Positions 1 through 11,078 of a stretch of DNA of 64,000 bases are shown piece after piece (position 1 is the stretch's first letter; every line of letters begins with the position of its first letter). Origin of the DNA: Saccharum officinarum (lineage: Eukaryota > Streptophyta > Magnoliopsida > Poales > Poaceae); contig CM036197.1 in the NCBI GenBank assembly GCA_020631735.1, positions 44,067,880 to 44,131,879 of the forward strand, read 5' to 3'. A program made the position numbers and the translations under genes. The notes under the pieces are model-generated. The model saw nothing but the letters and a program-made list of their open reading frames with translations, did not search any database and was not told the DNA's origin.

Positions 1-1040
1 CATCTTGTTGACCAAATTAGAGCCCTTGGCCCAATATACCTACATCAAATGTTCCCTTTCGAAAGGTTGATGAAAGTCTTTAGGAGGTATGTTAGGAACA
101 AATTCAGCCTAGAAGGGGGTATGGTTGAAGGATGGTCAACGGAGGAGGCCATTGAGTTCTACACATATTATATGAACATCAAAAGGGTCAAAGTTCCAGA
201 ATCTCGTCACAAGGGAAGACTACGTGGCAAAGGAACGATTGGAGAGAAATCTGTTACAGTAGACGACCCTATTTCTTTCAGACAGGCACAGTTCGCTATT
301 CTCTAGCAAGCCGAGGGTGTGATGCCATACAATGAGGAGCATAAGCAATCACTGCAAACTCAGTATCCGAGCAGGTCATAGGCTTGGCTGGGTAAAAAAC
401 ATAAGGATGAATTTGTCAACTGGTTGCAACACCGCTTGCTTGGAATAAAGTTGGGTAATTAACTGGATGCCTTAGCCAAGGGACCTTCAAGTACATTTCT
501 TAAGTAGCAATGGTATGACATAAATGGATTCACATTCTACACAAAAAGCAGGATGGAAAGAGCACGTACCAAAATAGTGGTGTTCGTTTTGATGTTCACG
601 ACAAAAATGGCAATGTGTAGGCGACATATTATGGTTTCATAGAGGAGATATGGGAGCTAGCCTACGGTCCATGGAAGGTAGCTCTTTTTTACTGCTAGTG
701 GGTTCATCTCGAGGAAATCACCACCGACAGCAAAGGGTTCACTACCGTTGATCTCACTAAGACTGCATACAAAGATGACCCCTTCGTCCTTGCAAGAGAT
801 GTTATGCAAGTCTTATATGCAAAGGACAACAAGATAAATGGAAGGCTAAAAGTAGTCCTAGAAGGGAAAAGGAAGATTGTCGGTGTCGATGGAATCATGG
901 ACGAAGAAGACTACAAGGGCTATCAGGAAATGCCTCCATTCAGGGCGAACGTACCCTACCTATCCTTGAAGAGAGTGACGAACCTGCTTACATATAGCTT
1001 GATCATGATGAGGCCGTCATTGTTGATGCACCTTAGTTAG
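1..1040 (+). pseudogene. CACTA (En/Spm) TNPD-like transposase, C-terminal remnant
   Basis: This is the C-terminal end of a TNPD-type transposase, which in intact elements cuts and joins CACTA ends. The first open stretch (1-303) carries the DUF4218-type signature (FPFERLMKVFRRYVRN, then EGGMVEGWSTEEAIEF). After a TAG at 304-306 the same frame continues to about 560 with WYDINGFTFYT, which opens the DUF4216-type domain. That domain runs on through shifted frames (GFIEEIWEL near 630, YKDDPFVLARDVMQV near 770-810, GKRKIVGVDG near 865-895). The frame breaks several times, by TAG codons at 304, 379 and 506 and by small frameshifts, so it is dead. The 5' part lies left of the window. The family call is firm from the order of these motifs; the subfamily cannot be decided. 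Confidence 0.75.
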
Positions 1041-1220
1041 ATTATTGTTAACTATGTAATCATTATTACATAGTTGTTCCCTAACTATGTAATCTAATTT
1101 ATATTTTGTGCGCTTCTCTAAAATTAAATTATTGACTATATGATCGAACGTTGCGCTGATGTTCACAAACACTATTATTTGGTAATTATAGACCATTAAT
1201 TAAGTATCATGGAATTACAT
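1041..1220 (+). other. AT-rich 3' noncoding end of the CACTA remnant
   Basis: This short AT-rich stretch contains a reiterated word (ACTATGTAATC and variants around 1050-1095). It holds no gene. It is interrupted by the Gypsy insertion at 1221, and the original continuation is probably 13387 onward. Confidence 0.4.
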
Positions 1221-1802
1221 TGTTGGGTGAAAAGTTCAAGTCAAGTGACACAATTCACACAATCATCAATATGTATTGGATAAAGATCAAAGTTGTATTT
1301 ATTCCATGGTTATACTATACATGTCAGAGAAGGTATTTATAGGGCCCTAGTCTTCGTATTTTACATAAAATGACTATTTTACCCCTGACCAAAATATTTA
1401 CAACCCTTCTTTACTGCAAGGGCGAAGTGGTCAATTCTTCTTGATTCAGTCTCCTTTTTCACGTTAATCCTCTCTTCTTCAGTGAATTTGCTCTTTTAAA
1501 CTTAGTCATTTCTTGCTTCTTATCTACTTCGCTGTCCAGCGAAGTTGATTTCTTGATGACGAAGCCAAAAAGTGAAGTTGATTTCTTGGCGACGAAGTCA
1601 AAACTTTGTCTTCGCCTTTGCTCTCGATCTTTTCTTTCACCTCTATTCATTCTTTTGACGAAGTCGAATCTTGTGTGACAAAGTCAAAATACATCCTTCG
1701 CTATACTTTTACCTGGGAGTAGATTTTGTTATGATATTTTAATATTTGCGTACTCCAAAGTTTGGGCTTGAGTTTTTTTAGGCAGAGTTAATATTCCCAA
1801 CA
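1221..1802 (-). repeat. 3' LTR of Tat-1
   Basis: This 582-bp LTR matches 12805-13386 from end to end with scattered substitutions. It begins TGTTGGG and ends CCCAACA on the plus strand. The adjoining internal sequence GTAGCCCCTCGCGG reads on the minus strand as a purine-rich tract ending in GAGGGGCTAC, the expected polypurine position. About 10 of roughly 15 CpGs lie in CGAAG or CTTCG. Confidence 0.92.
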
Positions 1803-2215
1803 GTAGCCCCTCGCGGATGAAGGCCTACTCCAAAGGTCTGAAATTTGCGAAATTTGAATTTTACAACGAAGTCACAAAAAACGTCATCCCGAACTTTAGA
1901 GTTGGCAGTTTACTACCGTTAGGTTGTGAACAATGTTTTTTAACGGTTGGATTTTGAAGCTGCCTATATGTACTGCGCTGCATCCTCTTCTTTTGGGTAC
2001 TTGATCGAAGTCGGGGAGGTGTTGCTAAAATTTTTTGTTGTCGTGAAGTCGATTTTTCACGAAGCCCACTTTGTTTTTTTCAAAGTTTTTTAGAAGTGTT
2101 CTACCGAAGGTAATTTTTCTATGCTTTTTTGTATTTTTAAGCTTGATGATTTTAGTTTTGTTGTATCTGACACTTTTGCATGTATATTTTTGTTGTTTTT
2201 GTATTTTGTATTTAG
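1803..2215 (+). promoter_or_regulatory. Putative promoter and leader of the Tat-1 antisense gene, with a 5'UTR intron
   Basis: This plus-strand noncoding stretch lies between the 3' LTR and the antisense gene start. It has a weak TATA-like CTATATG near 1964. Two AACGG cores in opposite orientation (CCGTTA near 1917, TAACGG near 1941) resemble plant MYB/MSA-type sites. A leader intron is likely: donor CGAAG|GTAATT at 2109/2110 and a T-rich acceptor GTATTTAG ending at 2215, immediately before the ATG at 2216. The promoter call is inference; the splice-like signals are directly visible. Confidence 0.4.
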
Positions 2216-5200
2216 ATGTCAGACATAGAGAAGAATGTTTCTGAGAATTCACCAGTTGAATCCGATCAGTCTATTTCTGATGAGGATTTGTCTAATGTTT
2301 CTACATTCGAGTCGGAACTTGTTGGTGATGATACGAAATATCTAAACTTTAGCAAGTCTTTATTTGATGAATCTGAATTACAGTGGATGGTTAAAAATAG
2401 GATGCTGAAAAAGGCAGATGTTAGGTTGCCTCCTTAGAATGAGATAATTCTCAGGCCAGAACCTGATGAATGTGTTATTTTTCGTGATCATTTTACAGCT
2501 GGTCTTCATATGCCATGCCAAGATTTTATTGAAGAAATTCTAAAGGCTTATAATATTGAGATACATCATTTGACTCTAAATGGGACAACAAAAATTGCTC
2601 TTTTTATTTGGACAGTGAAGTCTCAGAGAGAAAATTTGGATATTGGAGCTTTTTTCTATTCATGAGATGCATACTCAATTTTGGAGCAAGATGGTTGATG
2701 GTAAAAGTATTATCAAATATTTTGGATGTTGCAGTTTTAAGCAAGCTCGTGGTGCTAAACAGATAGCTCCTGCTTTAAAAAATAAGTGGGTTAAAAATTG
2801 ATACCGCTATTGGTTTTATCATAAAGTTCCTCTTGTTGAGGAGAAGAATTAGGCTAACAGAATTATAAAAGATATTTTTTGGCTGTGAAGATGCATAAGA
2901 ATAGTTTTGACTGCAAGCCTGAATTTCAGAGTTCGAAAAGTTCCAGATCTTGTGAAAAGTTTTATAAGTTTGCTGCCAATATGCAAAGTGCTAGAGATTT
3001 TTGCTAAGAGTATATTGCTGCTCGAATTTGGCCTTTGAAAAAAGGTTGGAGCTTTGTTCGATTTCATGAGAAGTCAGTCAAAGGGAAAACTTATATCTTT
3101 CCAGATAACGAGGTTTTCCGTCCAAAGAAATATTCTGAAGACAAAGATTTTGTTGTTGCTGTTGAGATTAAAGCTATTGAGATTCTTGGTAAGTTTTTGA
3201 AGAAAGAGAAAGATCTGATGGATAAAATCCTTGGTTCAGATTACAAGAGGTTGGATAGATTTTTTGATGTTGCTCAGATGGAATATGGTGAAAGGCCAGC
3301 CCCGGCCTATACCAGAGGTGCGAAGCCTAGTATTGAGAATGTTACTAGGAAAAAGAGAGGTGTGGCTCTGCTTACTAAAAAAGTTTCAAAGAAGAAAGCG
3401 AAGACTGTTGGGCTTTCTAACTCTGATGTGCCAGAAAATTTTGTTGATGAAGTCTTTAAGAAAATGTCTTGTGATGATGAGGTGAGAATGTTTAGTTTAG
3501 TTTTTGATTCTAGTGGGTTGATTCCTCCTATGTTGACTCCACTTGGTGACTATTTTTAGAATTTGATGGCCAATATTTCCCATGGTGGTGCTACTGAAGC
3601 TATTTTGTCTTCGTCACAACAAAATATTGGTGAAGATGTTTTTTCTGTTTCAGTTAATCTAGTTTCTTCTTCGGTGATTGTGGTTGCCACTACTATTGGG
3701 TCACAAGAAGGTGAGGTGCTGGCTTTGCAAGAAACTGCTGGGCCATCTTCTCAAAGATTTTCTGTTGAAACTCCTCAGGACACTTAGGGAATATCGGTGA
3801 TGGGATGGGCGCTGTGATTTCGCCCGAAGAAGATGCTGACTTGGGTGGTGAAGATACAAAAAATGTAACCCAAGTTGCGATAGAGAATGTTGTGCGAGTA
3901 GAGAAAGATGCTAAAGTTGGGACTCAGAAGGGTGCTTCTGAAGATATTGTACCTGGTGCGAAGACACAAAAAATTAAGGGCACTACAATTTTTGCTCTTG
4001 ATTTCGATGAATCTGATGATAAAGTTCATGACGAGGAGGCCAAACATGATCGTGCATCTCGTCTTTCTGAGTCTACTATTAATGTGAATACTGGTGAGAG
4101 GGTATCTTATCAGCTTGAAAAGAGTGTTTCTATAGGTGATTTTACTTTGCTACTTCATGTGATTTTGTCTTGTTTTTTTCTTCTTTTGATTTATGTTTTT
4201 GTCTTCGCAGAGGAATTTTCCCCTGATACCTTGTCTCATAAGGAAACAACTTTTGATGTTGAGAAAATGAAAGATGTTGCTCAAGAACCTGCTACTCCGG
4301 GCCGAGGTCTTGGAGGCTACTCTGACTGAGTTTGATCTTGAAGCCAATCAGAGGTGTCTTGAGTACTGTAAGCTCAAGGTGTGAATTTAGATACTTTTAA
4401 ATTTTTGGGTATTGGTTTGGATAAGCTTTGTATCATGCCAAAGAAGCCAGAGCTTAAGTTATCAAGATTTATTGACGATGCCTTCGCAGTTCCTGATGCT
4501 GAAGCTGAGCTTGCTAGCAAATCATTTCTTGAATTGGCATATGCTAGCGTTTCCTTGATGTACAAGGTTAATTATTTTAATGGTTATATGTTGTGTCTGT
4601 TATTTTTTATTTTTATATTATTTTTTATTTAATTATATATATATTTTGGCTTATGTCAGTAGTTGTTTTGATTTGTTTTTGCAGGGTTGTCTTTTGCAGA
4701 TAGGATTGAGGAAATCTATGGAAGAGGATACGAAGAATACTGCTCTTCGTGAGAAGAAGTTGATGGATGAAATTGAGTCTTTGAAATCTCAGCTTGCAAC
4801 AAAAGAGAGAGAAAGAGTTGAAACAGTTGAGACTTTACATGCAATGGAAATAAATTGTATTTCTATTGGAGCGAAGCTTGAGACGAAAATTGAAGAATAT
4901 GAGAAGCTTAAAAAGGATTTTGCCATCCTTAAAAGAGAGATGGTATATGTTGAAAAGAAGTCTGCTGAAAAAGATCAAGTTTTTTATGAAAGGTGCAATC
5001 GTTTATGGGAACTTTGCAAGAATTTTTATGATAAATTTGGGGCGAAGCCAGAGGATCCATGCTGGGAGTTAGGCGAATATGATCCATTTTTTGCCTGTCT
5101 TTGTCGCCAATATGAAGATTTGCCCATAACTTTACAGACCTCTTCTGATTTGAGTTGCATGTATTCTATCCGTGCACTTTTTCATTTGATGAAGGAAGCT

Positions 5201-6135
5201 AATGATCCTTTGTATGAGAAACTATACGACCAAAGTTACATGTTTCCGTCAGTGGAATCTCTTAATCAGGTCTCTACTCATGCTCAAATGCTTTGCAAGA
5301 AGTATTTTCATGAGTATTGAAATTAGGGTAGAAGGGAGCATGCCTGTATGAAAGCTAAGCAAAAGATGGAGAAAATAGGTTATCTATGTGTGATTTTGGT
5401 TCATTATCTTTTCGTTATATTATATTTTTTTGTTTTCTTATCTGTTCTGTTCTTTTGTTTTGTTGTAGCAGCTTGAAAGAAGACTTGCTTCTGATGTAGA
5501 AGCTGAGAGGAGGCAGGAAAGACTTGAACAAGAGAGGGCGGGGGATGATGATGCTCGTGATCATGTACTTTAGTTTGTTATGGTTTAGTATTTAGATTTG
5601 AGGGGTGAGGATCTAAAAAACTCTTAACGTTTTGTAAATGTTGAACTTGAGCAGGATGAAGTTGAGGTTATGCCCTTGTTAATGTGTAAGGGTAACTTCG
5701 TCGCTGAACCTACCTTGTGGTTGGAGTATGCTACTGAAGGGGCAAAACCTACTTTTGATGCATTTGTTAAACGTAAGCAAACATATTTATTGTTGTGTTG
5801 TTTTTACTTTGTTTATTTGTTTTGATGGGATGTGCTTGTTTCTAGAATTTGAAACTGGATTTTCTATTGCTAAAAATAAGAGGTCATGTTTGCCTCGTAT
5901 TGTTGATTGCAACAAATTTTCTTAGGTATCTTTGCTTTTGTTGTGATATGTAGACACATGTAGAGCAAAATGTTAATGGTCTCTTTTTGTGTGTTTCTAG
6001 TCTTCGTGTTCAAGTGCTTTGCCAAGCTATGTTTCCGAAGATTATCTTAGTTCAGAGGTGGATCATATTTTAGATAGAGTTGTTGAAGATTTGATTGGTG
6101 AACCAGTAGCTGTTGTTGCTTCAGAAAATGTTTGA
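2216..6135 (+). pseudogene. Antisense accessory gene of Tat-1: Transposase_28-like ('putative gypsy type transposon') domain plus coiled coil, with introns
   Basis: This gene lies opposite to gag-pol. The start is ATG 2216, just after a splice-acceptor-like TTTAG. The N-terminal part is acidic, followed near 2440-2860 by the pattern of PF04195 proteins (ECVIFRDHFTAGLHMPCQDF, then a histidine-containing IEIHHLT). A lysine-rich middle (3035-3560), an acidic linker (3805-4330), and a coiled coil (4730-5000, LREKKLMDEIESLKSQL) follow. T-rich GT-AG introns are visible at 4136-4210, 4567-4684, 5565-5654, 5773-5845 and 5926-6000, with a less certain one at about 5379-5471. From 5472 to the stop at 6133-6135 the exons join in one frame with a single TAG. 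Upstream, stops are mostly TAG (2435, 3557, 3785), plus frameshifts near 2660, 3790 and 4320. The function is unknown; PF04195 is a descriptive family name. Confidence 0.7.
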
Positions 6136-6233
6136 TATGTAAATTTGTTGTGACATAATAAAGTGTGATTCGTATGTATTTATGCAAACTTTGGTTTGGG
6201 AGACATGTTTTGTCTTTCTGTAATATGGTTTAT

Positions 6234-6995
6234 TATGCGAAGGCAACGCGTGAACTTCGTTTTTGAAGTCATAATTCACCTTAGTGAATTTTGAAAACGC
6301 CATCCCCTCACTTTTTTTTATCGAAGGCAACACGTAGACTTTGTTTTTGAAGTCATAATTCATCTTGATGAATTTTGAAAACGTCGTCCCCTCACTTTTT
6401 AGCGAAGGCAAGGTGTAGACTTGCTTTCTGAAGTCATAATTCACCTTAGTGAATTTTGAAAATGCCATCCCCTCACTTTTTAGCGAAGGCAACATGTAGA
6501 CTTCATTTTTGAAGTCGTAATTCACCTTAGTGAATTTTGAAAACGTCGTCCCCTCACTTTTTTTAGCGAAGGCAACGCGTAGACTTTGTTTTTGAAGTCA
6601 TAATTCACCTTAGTGAATTTTGAAAACACTGTCCCCTCACTTTTTAGCGAAGGCAACACGTAGACTTCGTTTTTGAAGTCATAATTCACCTTAGTGAATT
6701 TTGAAAACGCCGTCTCCTCATTTTTTAGCGAAGACAACGCGTAGACTTCGTTTTTGAAGTTATAATTCACCTTAGTGAATTTTAAAAATGTTGTCCCCTC
6801 ACTTTTTTAGCGAATGCAACGCGTAGACTTCGTTTTTGAAGTCATAATTCACCTTAGTGAATTTTAAAAACGTCGTCCTCTCACTTTTTAGCGAAAGCAA
6901 CGTGTAGACTTTGTTTTTAAAGTCATAATTTACCATAGTGAATTTTGAAAACGCCATCCCCTCACTTTTTTAGCGAAGGCAATGCTTAGACTTTA
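6234..6995. repeat. Tandem array, nine ~81-84-bp units, in the Tat-1 3' region
   Basis: About nine head-to-tail units can be phased on GTGAATTTTGAAAAC at 6286, 6370, 6451, 6532, 6615, 6696, 6777, 6859 and 6940. Each unit contains GCGAAGGCAACGCGTAGACT, then CTTCGTTTTTGAAG (a small hairpin), then ATTCACCTTAGTGAAT (a second hairpin). The minus-strand reading frames through it (repeating NYDFKNEVYALPSL) are by-products of the period, not a protein gene. It lies between two convergent genes, pol ending at 7319 and the antisense gene ending at 6135. Tat-lineage 3' regions are known to spawn such arrays, which can seed satellites. Confidence 0.9.
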
Positions 6996-7318
6996 TGTTT
7001 TAGATAGGTTAGCATTAGTTTTTGCTTGTTTGAAAAATGATGCTACCTACTTTGGTTTATTCTGGCCAATATTTTAGTATATTTTAAGTATACTTTTCGG
7101 CCCTTCTCTTTTTGTACTCTTTAGACTTAGATTTAGGGGAATAGTTTCTTATTTATATTTGATGAGAGTTTACAATAGAGGCTGCCTCATTAAAAAAACC
7201 ACTCATCCTATGAAGGACTTCCCCTGAGTGGAAAAGGAGTGCAGCTCGTTTACATTTGAATTGAAACTTTTTTGAATGTAAAAGCTAATCCATTTTGTAC
7301 AAAAAATGAAAATAAATT
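6996..7318. other. Noncoding stretch between tandem array and pol
   Basis: This AT-rich sequence has no supportable reading frame on either strand. It would be part of the 3' untranslated region of the Tat-1 genomic RNA. Confidence 0.5.
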
Positions 7319-8639
7319 CTAAGGGTAATATCTTCGTAGGTCTTCAATGTTGAATGTGTGATCAATTTCCTTCCCACTCATATCTGCTAAGTGAAACGCT
7401 CCCGGCTTGTTGGTTCTTGTGATGAGGTATGATCCTTCCTATTTTTGCTGAAACTTTCCGATTGTGTCTTCATTCCTTTTTCTTTTCAAGACGAAGTCCC
7501 CTGGTGATAATTGTATTGGTTTAACTTTCTTATTATACCAACTTTTTGTTTCCTTCTGGTATTTCTCAAGATTCTAGATCGCTTTCATTCTTTCTTCTTC
7601 TAGTAGGTCTTTGCTTGTTATTTGTTCATCTTCATCTATTATTTCGATATTTGTTCTTGGGCCTTGAAATTGTATCTCTTCAGGTGTCATTGCTTCTTCT
7701 CTATAAAGTAATTTGAATGTGGTGAAGTTTGTTGATCTTGAACTGTAGTGTTGTGCACCCAAACAACTTTAGGTAGCTCATCCACCCATTTGCCTTTGGG
7801 CAGCTCCACTAGGCATTTTGATATTCATGTGCATATGATTCCATTTGCTCGTTCAACTACACCGTTTGATTGTGGTTGTTTTACTGATACGAAATATAAT
7901 TGAATTCCCAAATTTTCACAATAATTCCTAAAATTTTGGCTGTCGAATTGAGTTCCATTATCTACTATTATGTGCCTTGGAACTTCGAAGCGACATATGA
8001 TGTTTTGCCAAAGAAATTTCTTCATTGTGGAAGATGACATATTTGTCACTGCTTTAGCTTTGATCCACTTAGTGAAATATTCCACTGCTACTACTACGTA
8101 TTGGAGGTTTCCTTGTGCTACAGGCAATTTTCCTATGATGTCGATTCCCCATCTTGCCAGTGGCCTAGTTGGTTCTATTGTTTGTAAATTTATTGCTGGA
8201 GTCTTTGTTTTGCTAGCAGACATTTGGGAATTATGACAAGATTTAACAATTTCTTTGCTGTCATTTTGGGCTGATGGCCAATAAAATCCCTGATGAAATG
8301 CTTTTCCTACCATTGTTCTTGCTCTAGGATGTGTGCCATAAATTCCTTCATGTATTTCTGATAGCAACTTTTTCCCTTCTTCTGTTGATATGCATTTGAG
8401 TAATGGTGCACATATTCCTTGTTTGTACAGTTGATTGTTGATGATCTTGTAATTTCTTGTTCTTTGCTTCATTCTTATATCATTGACTTTGTTTTCAGGT
8501 TCATAGTGTCCACGAAGGTAGGCTATGATTGAGGCTCTCCAATCTTCACTTTGTATTATGTGGACTTCTCTAGGGGTAACTTGTATTGCTTTGATGGATG
8601 CCTGTTTCAAGATTTGATGGAAAACATCTTGAGGGAGGC
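7319..8639 (-). pseudogene. Tat-1 integrase (pol C-terminus)
   Basis: Integrase inserts the element DNA into chromosomes. The minus-strand frame 8639 to 7825 has the zinc-binding region (EIHEGIYGTHPRARTMVGKA, then CHNSQ, where the usual C-x2-C has its second Cys replaced by Ser). The catalytic core follows, with D in WGIDIIGKLP, D in VDNGTQFDS and E in GVVERANG. The C-terminal part (TTFKLLYREEAMTPEE at 7700-7730, then SPGDFVLKRKRNEDTIGKF near 7460-7510) ends in LRRYYP with a stop at 7319-7321, the usual Tat pol ending. It is disabled by a frameshift near 7800 and by stops, including a TAG where Trp is expected near 7440. Confidence 0.85.
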
Positions 8640-9060
8640 TTGTATTTTGTACCGCAGCTTTTGCTAGTTCACCAGCATCTGAATTGTCATTTCTTGAGAT
8701 TTTTTTAGCTGTGAATCCTTCAAAATATTTTTCTTGGTCTCTGAGAAATTGCAAGTATCTTGCTAATTTTGGGTCTCTTACTTTGTAGTCTTTTTTGATG
8801 TGTCCTGCTACAATTTGTGAATTGTTTTGATTATTAATCTTTGTGTTCCCATTACTTTTGCTTTGCGAAGTCCCAACAGAATGGCTTCGTATTCTGCTAT
8901 GTTGTTTGTACATTGAAATTCCAATCTTGCAGCATATTTCATTCTTATGCCTGAGGGCGAAGTAATTATTGCAGTTTCACCAGCCCCTACGAAGCCCTAT
9001 GTGCTATTGCAATATATTGTCTATTCTGGTTGTTTGTTCTCTTCGCTTGGACTTTGAGAG
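8640..9060 (-). pseudogene. Tat-1 second (archaeal-type) RNase H
   Basis: This minus-strand domain sits between RNase H and integrase. It reads GAGETAIITSPSG, then CTNNIAEYEAILLGLRKAK with the conserved Glu, then SQIVAGHIKKDYKVRDPKLA, and ends DNSDAGELAKAA. An extra RNase H at this position is diagnostic of the Tat lineage. A one-base loss falls in the codon of the expected Asp before SQIVAGH and shifts the frame near 8855. The first catalytic Asp should lie near 9010-9030 in degraded sequence. Confidence 0.75.
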
Positions 9061-9238
9061 GGTGTCCAATCTGCTAGAACTTGAGACTTTATTGATGTTC
9101 TTTTTTCAAACTCTATGAAATGTTGAGATAATTCTACTGCCCATTTTTCTAGTCTTCCTGTTGTTCTGCAACTTTGTACTACTTCTTTTAGGGGCTAATT
9201 TGTGAGAACTCTGATTTTATGAGTCTGAAAGTAGTGCT
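9061..9238 (-). other. Degraded pol linker between the two RNase H domains
   Basis: This is minus-strand coding-like sequence with several frame breaks. It corresponds to the end of the first RNase H and the connection to the second. No intact frame is visible. Confidence 0.4.
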
Positions 9239-9610
9239 TTAACTTTCTTGATGTGTTAAAACTATGTATGCGATTTTCTCGGAGTAGTATGATTTTGATC
9301 CAAATAATGCTTCTGAGACATAGTAGACTGGTACTTGCTGTTTTGAGTGATTGTTTTCTTGCTCTTGGACTAGTACTGCACTTACTGTCATTTTTGTGGC
9401 TGAAACATATAGGAGTAAATCTGCTCCTAGTGTTGGTGAAGCCAATGTGTTTGGTTGTAGTAGGTACTTTTTTATTTCTTCAAACGCATATTGCTGTGAA
9501 GGTCCCCAGACGACATCTCTTTTGGATCCTTTGAGTGCCTGGAATATTGGTAGGCTTCGTTCTGCTGATTTTGAGATAAATGTGTTTAAAGCTGCAAGTC
9601 TTCCAGTCAA
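9239..9610 (-). pseudogene. Tat-1 RNase H (Ty3 type) with RT connection
   Basis: The frame begins GRLAALNTFISKSAERSLPIF, the usual connection after RT. It continues through VVWGPSQQYAFEEIKKYL to the RNase H core LLLYVSATKMTVSAVL, then VYYVSEAL and YYSEKIAYIVL with the conserved Glu region. The first catalytic residue appears as Ser (YVSAT), as in many Tat copies. The domain is truncated by frame loss at its 3' end (9239). Confidence 0.75.
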
Positions 9611-10500
9611 TTTTTGAACATATTTTATATTTTCAGGAATTCTCCTGTTTAAGATTGCTTGTACTTTGTCTAGGTTTGGATCTATCTCTTTTGCTAATAC
9701 AATGCAATCTAAGATCTTTCCTTTCTGAACTCCAAAGGTACATTTTTAGGGTTTAGTTTCTAATTTCTTTTCCTCAAATTTGAGAATATTTCTTGGAGGT
9801 CCTTGATATGATCTTGTCTTTTCTTGCTTTTGACAACTATGTCGTCAACATAAGCTAGCAAATTTTTGCCAATCTGATTTTTAGCACTGTTGAAGTCATT
9901 CTGATAAATGTTGTGCCTGTATTGCGAAGCCCCTCTGCCATTCTTACAACATAGTATGTTCCAAATAGCATGATGAAACTTGTGAATTCTTTATCTTCTT
10001 TTCTCATCCAGATTTGATGATAAGCTGAGAAGCAATCTAGAAAACTTAGCATTTCACTTCTAGCATCTTGATCAACTAGTGTGTCCATTCTTGGTAGTGG
10101 AAAGTTGTCTTTTGGACAGGCTTTGTTGAGATCTATAAAATCGATACACATTCACCATTTTTCGTTCTTTTTCTTGACCACGACGATATTTTGCTAGCCA
10201 AGTTGTGAATTGAACTTCTCTTATGACTTTAGCATCTAGCAATCTTTGGACTTTAGCTTTTGTAGCTTGGATTATGTCTTCAGCTAACTTTCTTAACTTC
10301 TGCTTTTTAGGTCTAAAATTTGGATTGATGTCAAGTTTGTGCTTAATTATATATCTGCTCACTCCTCCTAGATCATTAGATGTCCATGCGAAGACATCTT
10401 TGTTGCTTAGAAGAAATTCTATGAGTCTGTTTTCTTCTTCTTGGGAAAGTCCTGTCCCTATGATTACTTGTTTGTCTAGGACTAACGAGTCAAGAGGCAT
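9611..10500 (-). pseudogene. Tat-1 reverse transcriptase
   Basis: This RT is split over three frames. The N-terminal part (10500-10072) has GLSQEEENRLIEFLLSNKDV and VFAWT. The middle part (10151-9855) has CIDFIDLNKACPKDNFPLP and FLDCFSAYHQI, with the motif-A Asp present. The YVDD catalytic box lies in another frame at about 9838-9852, just past a TAG. There are therefore at least two frameshifts. The usual Gly-rich stretch before the middle part is degraded (IREVQFTTWLAKYRR). Identification is secure. Confidence 0.85.
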
Positions 10501-10683
10501 TTTTTTGTTTCTTCGATAGCTTGAGCTTTTGCTTGTGCCTTCTTATTTTCTGTTTCTTCTTTCTCTTCTTCTTTGATTGTATGAACATTTTTCTGACTAG
10601 GAGTGTATTCTTTTTCAATGTTTCTTGCTTCAGTTTGGTCTCCGTGAACTATGATAACTCCATTTATCGTAGGCATCTTCATA

Positions 10684-11078
10684 CATAAGTAAGAGTAGCT
10701 TATTACCGCTTCAAATGCATTAAAGTTCCTCTCCCAAAAAGTGTGTTATAGGGATAACGGATGTCCACCACATCAAATGCAATTTATTCCGTTCTTGCAT
10801 TGCTTAATGTTCCAAATGATACCGGAAGAACTATTCTTCCTATTGAGTGAATTGGCTTTCCACCGAAGCCATAGAGTGGGTGTTTAGCTCTACCTAAAAG
10901 TTTACGATCAATTTTCATGGCATCGATTGTTGCTGTGAATATGATGTCTGCGGAACTTCCACCATTAACTAGAATTTTGAGACGACCCATCCGTCAATAT
11001 TTGCCTCAACTACCATTGCATTCATGTGTGGGTAGTCTTTCAATTGTAAATCCTCTTCAGAAAATGTGATTGGTAGAT
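10684..11078 (-). pseudogene. Tat-1 aspartic protease, catalytic Asp replaced by Asn
   Basis: The protease would cleave the polyprotein. The visible frame reads ILVNGGSSADIIF, where the family has LVDGGSSADI. The codon is AAT (Asn), so the catalytic Asp is lost. Downstream are HPLYGFGG and GRIVLPVSFG, then in another frame DVVDIRYPYNTLFGR, all typical of the Tat protease region. This active-site change is separate from the frame damage elsewhere. Confidence 0.8.

Noticed and set aside
6121..6770. Minus-strand protein with repeated NYDFKNEVY units
   Set aside because: It is a product of the 81-84-bp tandem array; many unit lengths are not multiples of three and the frame does not persist across all units.
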